This document shows, piece after piece, positions 57,494 through 64,000 of a DNA stretch of 64,000 bases. Under the pieces are notes generated by a model. That model made no database searches. It worked only from the letters and a program-made list of their open reading frames with translations, and was not told the DNA's origin. Both the position numbers and the translations under genes were made by a program. The DNA comes from Pantoea sp. BAV 3049 (GTDB lineage Bacteria; Pseudomonadota; Gammaproteobacteria; Enterobacterales; Enterobacteriaceae). Location: contig NZ_WHOY01000031.1 in assembly GCF_009765445.1 (NCBI RefSeq), positions 3,627,596 to 3,691,595 of the forward strand, in the 5' to 3' direction. Positions within the stretch are counted from its first letter, which is position 1. Every line of letters begins with the position of its first letter.

Positions 57494-57511
57494 CCGCCCC
57501 GCGAGGGGCGG
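57494..57511 (-). terminator. terminator downstream of ybaY
   Basis: CCGCCCC/GGGGCGG with loop of four, followed on the minus strand by TTTATATTT. Serves ybaY; it also abuts the atl stop codon. Confidence 0.85.
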
Positions 57512-57516
57512 AAAAA

Positions 57517-58074
57517 TCACATAGAGGAAGGTGCAGGCACGGATGAGGATGGCGAAACTTGTGTTGGAGAAGTGGATGGCACAGTGGTTGCCGCCCCACT
57601 CTGCGACGGAATAGCCACTGATGGAACCGGAACTAATATCAGCTCTTCTTTATTTCCACCGTTATTGATCACCTGTTTTACCGTATCGGTAATAAAGGCC
57701 AGTTTGCCGTCAACAGTAATCGCCGCGCTCAGCAATATCCGGGCATTTGGCTGAATGTCCGCCGGATTATAGGGCAGGATAAATTTGAAGGGTGCCTGTT
57801 TACCGTCGGTTCTCACCACGCGCTGGGAGAGGACTTTAGACGGTGCATCCGCAAGCGAAGCATCCGACAGCGTCACGGTCAGAACTGCGTCAGGCGGCAG
57901 GGCCACTTTCTGACGAATATAAAGGGAACCACTGACGTTTGGCTGACGGATTGTCGACTGCTCTCCCGATACCTGGGAAGCCAGCGTTGCCGTTGGCACA
58001 TCTTTTCCTTTCTCCGCACAGCCGGAAAGCGCAACCACCAGAGCAGCACCAGTAAGCATTGGCCAGACTTTCAT
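57517..58074 (-). CDS. ybaY: YbaY-family lipoprotein
   Basis: 185 residues with lipobox ALSG-Cys19, so membrane-anchored by lipid in the periplasm. The core VSGSLYIRQKVALPPDAVLTV and VVRTDGKQAPFKFILPYNPADI is a beta-sandwich (YbaY/SlpE type). It ends in a Pro/Ser/Thr-rich tail that is likely disordered. Function unknown. Convergent with atl. Confidence 0.93.
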   Translation of the reverse strand: MKVWPMLTGAALVVALSGCAEKGKDVPTATLASQVSGEQSTIRQPNVSGSLYIRQKVALPPDAVLTVTLSDASLADAPSKVLSQRVVRTDGKQAPFKFILPYNPADIQPNARILLSAAITVDGKLAFITDTVKQVINNGGNKEELILVPVPSVAIPSQSGAATTVPSTSPTQVSPSSSVPAPSSM

Positions 58075-58288
58075 TGATTTATTCTCCTTATGATCAATGC
58101 AAATTATCTCGGTTCATTACAGACAGAGATTCCCTGTCCCGTAAGCCTTAATTCTGGCACAAATTACTGATATTTTCCTGGAAGCACGGCGATTGCGCTT
58201 TTCCGCTGCCTAATCGTGCCCCACCCCGTTGACGGAAACTGGTCGGATCTCGCAAACTGACAGGAAGACGACTATTGAGGACGCCGTG

Positions 58289-59149
58289 ATGAGTCACGCA
58301 CTACAAGACCTGTTAAATTTATTGAATCTGGAAAAGCTGGAAGAGGGGCTGTTCCGCGGCCAGAGTGAAGATCTGGGCCTGCGCCAGGTGTTTGGCGGTC
58401 AGGTGGTGGGTCAGGCACTCTATGCCGCCAAGCAAACGGTGCCCGCCGATCGCATCATTCACTCCTTCCACAGCTATTTCCTGCGTCCAGGCGACAGTCA
58501 GAAGGCGATTATTTATGATGTGGAGACGCTACGTGACGGGCAAAGCTTCAGCGCCAGGCGCGTCAGTGCTATCCAGAATGGCCACCCGATTTTTTATATG
58601 ACCGCGTCATTCCAGGCCCCGGAAACCGGATTTGAGCATCAGAAGCCAATGCCACAGGTCGTGGGTCCGGAAGATCTGCCAACCGAAAGCGAGATCGCTA
58701 AACAGCTCTCCCATTTCATTCCGGAAAGAGCGCGGGAAAAATTCCTGTCGGAAAAGCCTTTTGAAATTCGCCCGGTGAAATTCCACAACCCGCTGAAAGG
58801 CCATGTTGATGAGCCGGTGCGTCACGTCTGGCTACGGGCTAACGGGACAATGCCGGAAGACAAACGCATCCACCAGTATCTGCTGGGTTATGCCTCGGAC
58901 TTCAATTTCCTGCCGGTGGCGTTGCAGCCGCACGGCAAAGGTTTTCTCGAGCCGGGAATGCAGGTCGCGACAATTGATCATTCAATGTGGTTCCACCGGC
59001 CGTTCGATTTGAATCAGTGGCTGCTGTACAGCGTGGAGAGCACTTCAGCCTCGGGTGCCAGGGGATTTGTACGGGGCGAATTCTATACTCAGGACGGCAC
59101 GCTGGTCGCCTCCACGGTGCAGGAAGGGGTGATGCGCATTCGTCAGTAA
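58289..59149 (+). CDS. tesB: acyl-CoA thioesterase II
   Basis: TesB hydrolyses acyl-CoA to fatty acid in the cytosol. 286 residues, as in E. coli. Double hotdog: N-terminal with [18 protein letters not shown]-terminal with [21 protein letters not shown] and [24 protein letters not shown] 58289 ([12 protein letters not shown]). An upstream open frame has no homology. Confidence 0.97.
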   Translation: MSHALQDLLNLLNLEKLEEGLFRGQSEDLGLRQVFGGQVVGQALYAAKQTVPADRIIHSFHSYFLRPGDSQKAIIYDVETLRDGQSFSARRVSAIQNGHPIFYMTASFQAPETGFEHQKPMPQVVGPEDLPTESEIAKQLSHFIPERAREKFLSEKPFEIRPVKFHNPLKGHVDEPVRHVWLRANGTMPEDKRIHQYLLGYASDFNFLPVALQPHGKGFLEPGMQVATIDHSMWFHRPFDLNQWLLYSVESTSASGARGFVRGEFYTQDGTLVASTVQEGVMRIRQ

Positions 59150-59175
59150 TGGCGTTCTTCTTTCTGCACAACGTA

Positions 59176-59199
59176 AAACGGCCCCTTCCGGGGCCGTTT
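59176..59199. terminator. bidirectional terminator tesB/amtB
   Basis: AAACGGCCCC/GGGGCCGTTT with loop TTCC between the convergent tesB and amtB genes; TTT on plus and on minus ends. Confidence 0.88.
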
Positions 59200-59244
59200 G
59201 TCATTTTATTGTTTTAAAGTCGCACTGCTTTTCTTACGTTCAGC

Positions 59245-60534
59245 TTACTGGTTGTAAGCATTCTCACCGTGGCTGTTCACATCCAGACCTTCACGCTCCT
59301 GATCTTCCGGAACACGCAGTCCTACAATCATGTCGGCCACTTTAAAGGCGATAAAGGCAACAACACCGGTCCAGACAATGGTCACACCGACGCTGAACAG
59401 CTGGATCCAGACCTGGTGAGCCATGGTCACGCCTTCGGCATAACCCACGCCCCCCAGAGAAGAGGAAGCGAACACACCAGTCAGGATACAGCCCACGATG
59501 CCACACACGCCGTGTACACCGAACACATCACAAGGGTCATCCACGCGCAGCCATTTCTTCAGGGTGGTCACACCCCACAGGCCAGCCAGGCCACCCACAA
59601 TACCGATAATCAACGCACCGCCAACACCCACATAACCACAAGCTGGGGTAATAGCCACCAGACCGGCAATCACGCCAGAGCAAACGCCCAGCAGTGAAGG
59701 TTTGCCGCGCAGAGCCCACTCACCGAAGGTCCAGCTCAGCATCGCACCGGCAGTTGCCATTACGGTATTCAGGAAGGCCAGGCCCGCGATTTCATTGGCT
59801 GCACTGGCGGAGCCAGCGTTAAAGCCGAACCAGCCCACATACAGAATTGCGGTACCGGTGAAGACCATTGGCAGATTGTGTGGTTTAAAGGCTTCTTTAC
59901 CAAAACCAGCACGTTTGCCCACCAGATAAGCCCCCACCAGGCCAGCCACAGCGGCGTTGATGTGCACCACAGTACCGCCCGCGAAGTCCAGCGCGCCGTC
60001 CTGAGCCAGCAGACCGCCTGACCACACCATATGAGCAATAGGCAGATAGGAGAAGGTCAGCCAGATCGCCACGAAAATCAGTACCGCAGAGAAGCGAACA
60101 CGTTCAGCGATTGAACCAACAATCAGCCCCACGGTGATACATGCGAAAGAAGCCTGGAAAGAGACGTGGATATATTGATAGAAAGTGCCAACCAGCGCGG
60201 TCAGCTGGATGTTTTTCAACATCGCCATGCTGAAGCCGCCGAAGAAGGCATTACCTTCACTGAAGGCCAGTGAATAGCCGTAAACCATCCACAGCACGCA
60301 AACCATAGCGAAGGTCACGGAGACCTGGGTCATCATCGATAGCACGTTTTTAGCGCGGATCAGGCCGCCGTAAAACAAGGCAATGCCGGGTAACGTCATA
60401 AACAACACCAGCGCGGTGCAAATCATCATAAAGGCGTTGTCAGCTTTATCTACCACCACCGGTGCTGCCGCCATCGCGAGCGACGGTAACAGGGTCAGGC
60501 TGGCAAGGCCAAATACAGCGAGTTTTTTGTTCAT
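59245..60534 (-). CDS. amtB: ammonia channel AmtB
   Basis: A trimeric inner-membrane channel for NH3, gated by GlnK. 429 residues (E. coli 428). Signal peptide (AMA-AAP), eleven membrane segments, twin-His residues in IAHMVW and FGVHGVCG, and conserved TALVLFMTLPGIALFYGGL. ATG 60534 (MNKKLAVFG) is preferred over the GTG at 60552. Downstream of glnK in one operon, 35-base gap. Confidence 0.96.
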   Translation of the reverse strand: MNKKLAVFGLASLTLLPSLAMAAAPVVVDKADNAFMMICTALVLFMTLPGIALFYGGLIRAKNVLSMMTQVSVTFAMVCVLWMVYGYSLAFSEGNAFFGGFSMAMLKNIQLTALVGTFYQYIHVSFQASFACITVGLIVGSIAERVRFSAVLIFVAIWLTFSYLPIAHMVWSGGLLAQDGALDFAGGTVVHINAAVAGLVGAYLVGKRAGFGKEAFKPHNLPMVFTGTAILYVGWFGFNAGSASAANEIAGLAFLNTVMATAGAMLSWTFGEWALRGKPSLLGVCSGVIAGLVAITPACGYVGVGGALIIGIVGGLAGLWGVTTLKKWLRVDDPCDVFGVHGVCGIVGCILTGVFASSSLGGVGYAEGVTMAHQVWIQLFSVGVTIVWTGVVAFIAFKVADMIVGLRVPEDQEREGLDVNSHGENAYNQ

Positions 60535-60569
60535 TTTATCCCATCCCATCACAATTCTTAGCCCCGAGA

Positions 60570-60908
60570 TTACAGTGCGGCTTCGTCAGTTTCGCCAGTA
60601 CGGATACGAATGACTCGCTGCAGTTCTGCAACAAAGATCTTACCGTCACCAATTTTACCGGTGTAAGCAGCTTTGCTAATCACATCAATCACTTCATCAA
60701 GCTGATCGTCTGCAATCGCAATGTCTATTTTTACTTTTGGCAGGAAGTTCACGCTGTACTCAGCACCGCGATAAAGCTCTGCATGCCCTTTCTGGCGACC
60801 AAAACCTTTCACTTCGGTTACGGTCAGCCCCTGAATACCGATAGAGGACAGTGCTTCACGCACGTCTTCTAATTTAAACGGTTTGATTACCACGGTAACC
60901 AGCTTCAT
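60570..60908 (-). CDS. glnK: nitrogen regulatory PII protein GlnK
   Basis: 112 residues. Tyr51, the uridylylation site, lies in the T-loop RGAEYSVNFLPK. VTEVKGFGRQKGH and the ATP-binding TGKIGDGKIFV are present. GlnK blocks AmtB when nitrogen is plentiful. Operon glnK-amtB under a sigma-54-type promoter. Confidence 0.98.
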   Translation of the reverse strand: MKLVTVVIKPFKLEDVREALSSIGIQGLTVTEVKGFGRQKGHAELYRGAEYSVNFLPKVKIDIAIADDQLDEVIDVISKAAYTGKIGDGKIFVAELQRVIRIRTGETDEAAL

Positions 60909-60962
60909 ACGATCCCCTCCAGGTATTGAAAACAGTTGTTTCGCCCGACATGGACTGATTAA

Positions 60963-60978
60963 AGCAAAGGCTGTGCCA
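60963..60978 (-). promoter_or_regulatory. sigma-54 promoter of glnK-amtB
   Basis: TGGCAC (60978-60973) and TTGCT at 60967-60963 keep GG-N10-GC. It is a close match to the -24/-12 consensus TGGCACN5TTGC. NtrC would activate it when nitrogen is limited. Confidence 0.9.
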
Positions 60979-61086
60979 TATATTAAAAAATGGCATTTTT
61001 CAGACGATTAGTCAGTCCGGCTCTGAGTCTGCCCCTTACTGCTAAATTTTGCCTATGCCTTTGGGAGATAAAGCAGCAACAAAAAA

Positions 61087-61103
61087 CGCACCATAAAGGT
61101 GCG
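61087..61103 (-). terminator. mdlB terminator that also fits an NtrC site
   Basis: On the minus strand CGCACC-TTTAT-GGTGCG then TTTTTT forms an intrinsic terminator after mdlB. Its arms GCACC-N5-GGTGC also match the NtrC dyad TGCACC-N5-GGTGCA. It lies about 110 to 125 bases upstream of the -24 element. Confidence 0.8.
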
Positions 61104-61173
61104 TAATGATTCAGGGCTGTGCAAAAGACCATTTTAAGGCCGGTTCGCGCCTGTTATTGGTGCAGCGAGACGG

Positions 61174-62943
61174 TCAGATTTTCAGTGCTTCACCCGCTTC
61201 CAGCTCTTCTCCGACCAGCTGTAACTGATACATTTGCCAGTAGCGCCCCTGTTTCTCCAGCAGCTCCCGGTGGCTCCCCTGCTCCACGGCACGGCCACGG
61301 TGCAATACCAGAATGGTATCCGCCTCGGTAATGGTGGAAAGACGGTGGGCAATGACCACCAGCGTGGTCTGCTGACGAACCGCCCGCAGAGCTTTCTGAA
61401 TGGCCTGCTCAGTGCCGGAATCGATGTTGGCCGTGGCTTCATCAAGGATCAGGATTTCCGGTGCGTCCACCAGCACACGGGCCATGGCCAGCAACTGTTT
61501 CTGCCCGACCGACAGAGTGTTACCCTGCTCACCCAGCCGGGTATGAATGCCGTCAGCCAGGCCTCTTGCCAGCCCTGCCAGCTGCACCGTTTCCAGAGCC
61601 TGCCACACCGCCTCTTCACTGATATCCCGCCCGAGCGTAACATTGGCAAAGAAAGTGTCGGCCAGCACCACCGGATCCTGCTGTACCATTGCCACACTTT
61701 GCCTCAGAGCACTGTGGGTGAGCGAAGTAAGCGGCCTGCCATCAAGGCGAATTTCACCCTGAACGATGGGGTAATACCCCATCATCAGGTTGGCGAGGGT
61801 GCTTTTTCCGCTGCCGGTGTGCCCCACCAGCGCCACAAAGTTTCGGGACGGCACCTGCAGGTTGATATCGCTGAGAACGTTGCGGTCGTCGCGATAGGCA
61901 AAGGTCAGATTTTCGATATCGATGGTCCCCGACGTCAACGGCCGGGTATCACTACCATAGCGCTGGCGCGGCGCATCCATCAGCTCAAAGATCCGCTCGC
62001 CTGCCACCACCGCCTGCTGCAACATCGACTGCTGAGTGGTCAGCTCGATCAGCGGCTCATTTAACCTGCCGAGATAGCTGATAAACGCATAGAGCACGCC
62101 CACTTCAAAGCTGCCTCCGGAAGAGAAGCCAAACAGCATCAGCAACCCGCAGAGGATCAGCGCGGAGAACAAACTGAGCAGCGGACGCAGCAGGAAGCCG
62201 TCCAGTCGCAGTGTCTCCATCCTTGCCAGATAGTGGGAACGGCTGGCCTCGCCCATTCGTTCTCCAAAGCGGGCCTGCTGGCGGAACTGCTGGATCACAC
62301 TCATCCCATTAATCACTTCATTGAAGCCGTTATTGATATCGGCCAGATAGCTACGCACCCGACGCACAATGGGTGTGCTGTAACGCTGGTAGATCAACAT
62401 GACGGTGATCACTGCCGGGAAGATGGCGAGAGCGACCAACGCCATCCGCCAGTCCAGACTGAACATCGCCACCAGCATTGCACCAATAAGCGCGGCGCTG
62501 CGTAGCACGGTCGCCACCACCGTGACGTAGAGGTCGCGGACCACTTCAGTATCGTTGGTCACGCGGGAAATTATTTGCCCGACTGGCTGAGTATCAAAGG
62601 CGCTCAGAGGCTGTCGCAGTGCGGCATCCATCACGTCCGTACGCAGGCGCTGAACCACCCCGACAGCGGCCTGGTTGAACAGCAGCGACTGCCAGTAATG
62701 CAGCGAGGCCGCAAGGATTTGCAGCAGGATAAAGCTGACTGCCAGACCGGCCACCAGCCCCACCGGCATACGGTGTTTTGCCACCATATTGTCGATAAAA
62801 TAGCTGACCAGCACCGGGCCAAGCACTTCCGCCGCCGCCGCGATCCACAGCAACAGTACCGCCAGCCCGAGGGATTTACGCCACGGCGATCCATAACTCA
62901 ACAGCCTTTTTAACGTCGGCCAGAGTTGGGTCAGATTAGCCAT
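61174..62943 (-). CDS. mdlB: heterodimeric ABC exporter subunit MdlB
   Basis: 589 residues (E. coli 593). Six-span membrane domain fused to an ATPase domain: Walker [24 protein letters not shown] (variant signature LSVGQ), Walker [13 protein letters not shown], switch VIAHRLST. Start ATG 62943 ([15 protein letters not shown]) overlaps the mdlA stop by eight bases. A multidrug-like exporter; substrate not proven. Confidence 0.96.
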   Translation of the reverse strand: MANLTQLWPTLKRLLSYGSPWRKSLGLAVLLLWIAAAAEVLGPVLVSYFIDNMVAKHRMPVGLVAGLAVSFILLQILAASLHYWQSLLFNQAAVGVVQRLRTDVMDAALRQPLSAFDTQPVGQIISRVTNDTEVVRDLYVTVVATVLRSAALIGAMLVAMFSLDWRMALVALAIFPAVITVMLIYQRYSTPIVRRVRSYLADINNGFNEVINGMSVIQQFRQQARFGERMGEASRSHYLARMETLRLDGFLLRPLLSLFSALILCGLLMLFGFSSGGSFEVGVLYAFISYLGRLNEPLIELTTQQSMLQQAVVAGERIFELMDAPRQRYGSDTRPLTSGTIDIENLTFAYRDDRNVLSDINLQVPSRNFVALVGHTGSGKSTLANLMMGYYPIVQGEIRLDGRPLTSLTHSALRQSVAMVQQDPVVLADTFFANVTLGRDISEEAVWQALETVQLAGLARGLADGIHTRLGEQGNTLSVGQKQLLAMARVLVDAPEILILDEATANIDSGTEQAIQKALRAVRQQTTLVVIAHRLSTITEADTILVLHRGRAVEQGSHRELLEKQGRYWQMYQLQLVGEELEAGEALKI

Positions 62944-64000
62944 GGGGAACCCCCTTCTCAATTTCATCTTCGTCCAGGGCGGCTTCAAGTTGCTGATAAC
63001 GATACATATCCTGATACCAGCCGCTTTGCACAGCCAGATCTTCGTGCCGGCCGCGCTGGGCCACAGCGCCATTCTGCATCACCAGAATTTCACTGGCTTC
63101 AGTCAGTGCCGAGAGCCGGTGAGCGCTGATAATGACCGTTCTTCCTGCTCCCCACCTCCGGAGGTTATGCAGGATCAGATGCTCGGTGCGGCCATCCACT
63201 GCCGAAAGCGCATCATCAAGGATCAGGATTTCGGCATCCAGCAGTAGCGCCCTGGCAATGGAGATGCGCTGCTTCTGCCCGCCGGACAACATCACGCCAC
63301 GCTCGCCGACTTCGGTCTCGTAACCCTGCGGCAGCCGCAGAATGTCATCATGAACGTTGGCCAGTCTTGCGGCCTGTTCAATGTCTACCCTGCTGGCCGC
63401 AGGACGCCCCAGTGCAATATTGTTGGCTACCGTATCAGAGAACAGGAAAGGGGTCTGGCTGACCACCGCCATCCGGCTGCGCCAGCTGTCCAGCCGGATC
63501 TGCGGCAGGGGAATGCCGTGGTAGCGAATATCGCCCTGAGCGATATCAAAGTGGCGCTGGATCAGACTCAGCAGGGTACTTTTTCCTGAGCCGGTCGGGC
63601 CGCACAACCCCAGCATCTGGCCAGGTTTAACGCTGGCATTCACATGGCGCAATGAAGGTCTGGCACCGGGATAACAGAACTCGCGGATGGCAATCTGCAG
63701 ATGACCACGCTCTTCCGGCAGTGTTTTGCTGCCGTCTTCCACCGCCGGCGCCTCGGCCAGCAGCGAACGGATCCTGCTCCACGCCGCGCTGCCACGCTCC
63801 ACGATATTAAACATCCACGCCAGCGCCAGCATCGGCCAGATCATCAGGCCAAGATACATCACAAAGCTGGTCAGTTGCCCCAGCGTCATCTCGCCGTGCC
63901 AGACCAGCCAGCTGCCGCCGCCAACCGCCAGCAGGTTAGACATGCCGATAGCGATATAGATAGTGGGATCAAAACGGGCATCAACGCGGGCCACGCGGAG
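62936..64000 (-). CDS. mdlA: heterodimeric ABC exporter subunit MdlA (partial)
   Basis: C-terminal 354 or so residues; the N-terminus lies beyond the window. The last membrane helices ([18 protein letters not shown]) are followed by the ATPase: Walker [10 protein letters not shown], signature [17 protein letters not shown], Walker [13 protein letters not shown] (Asp in place of the catalytic Glu, as in degenerate sites of heterodimers), switch ISAHRLSAL. Pairs with MdlB. Confidence 0.95.
   Translation of the reverse strand, partial: LRVARVDARFDPTIYIAIGMSNLLAVGGGSWLVWHGEMTLGQLTSFVMYLGLMIWPMLALAWMFNIVERGSAAWSRIRSLLAEAPAVEDGSKTLPEERGHLQIAIREFCYPGARPSLRHVNASVKPGQMLGLCGPTGSGKSTLLSLIQRHFDIAQGDIRYHGIPLPQIRLDSWRSRMAVVSQTPFLFSDTVANNIALGRPAASRVDIEQAARLANVHDDILRLPQGYETEVGERGVMLSGGQKQRISIARALLLDAEILILDDALSAVDGRTEHLILHNLRRWGAGRTVIISAHRLSALTEASEILVMQNGAVAQRGRHEDLAVQSGWYQDMYRYQQLEAALDEDEIEKGVPHG

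Overview
The window is a chromosomal segment of an enterobacterium, most likely of the Erwinia/Pantoea group (Erwiniaceae). Its backbone follows, in mirror order, the E. coli region from argU/folD to mdlAB: argU, folD, ybcJ, cysS, ppiB, lpxH, purEK, ybbP-ybbA, tesA, ybbO, cnoX, qmcA-ybbJ, cueR/copA, ybaP, ChiX, ybaK, ushA, fsr, ybaL, gsk, hemH, adk, htpG, recR-ybaB-dnaX, apt, priC, rsmS, acrR/acrAB, tomB-hha, ffs, atl, ybaY, tesB, glnK-amtB and mdlAB. The protein sequences are clearly not E. coli. An EsaI/EsaR-type quorum-sensing pair with overlapping convergent 3' ends, known from Pantoea stewartii and relatives, points to Erwiniaceae.

Layout. 1-1.8 kb is a decayed lambdoid prophage end (Q antiterminator, an unidentified phage gene and an integrase, all with disabling mutations) abutting tRNA-Arg(UCU). 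2-9 kb is housekeeping: folate, tRNA charging, lipid A and purine synthesis, plus an added AAA ATPase. 9.4-10.7 kb holds the acyl-homoserine-lactone receptor and synthase. 10.9-17.8 kb holds an ABC/FtsX exporter, esterase, oxidoreductase, CnoX and QmcA/YbbJ. 17.8-18.8 kb is two decayed genes. 18.8-28 kb holds copper efflux (CueR/CopA with a conserved programmed frameshift), the ChiX sRNA, a LysR/PACE efflux pair, and an UshA with a novel Pro/Ala/Lys-rich tail. 28-41 kb is backbone, interrupted between adk and htpG by a Nudix-like gene, a short class-V-aminotransferase-like gene and a LysR regulator.

41.1-45.2 kb carries a large autotransporter whose passenger is built of Gly/Asn-rich, PGRS-like modules, inserted between dnaX and apt. 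46-52 kb is replication restart (PriC) and the AcrAB pump with its AcrR operator. 52.3-55.4 kb is a zinc-starvation block: zinc-free L31/L36 ribosomal proteins and a zinc-type ABC importer, each preceded by a matching Zur-like palindrome. The importer operon starts with an overlooked 41-residue membrane peptide. 55.7-64 kb holds an unknown small protein, TomB/Hha, 4.5S RNA, Atl, YbaY, TesB, the sigma-54-type glnK-amtB operon and the MdlAB exporter; mdlA runs off the end.

Themes: envelope and efflux (AcrAB, MdlAB, YbbAP, CopA, Fsr, PACE), metal homeostasis (Cu and Zn) and cell-surface or cell-cell functions (autotransporter, AHL signalling). Accessory material lies in gaps of the conserved backbone. 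E. coli neighbours not found at their usual places include fetAB, mscK, ybaN, aes, glsA-ybaT and ybaQ.
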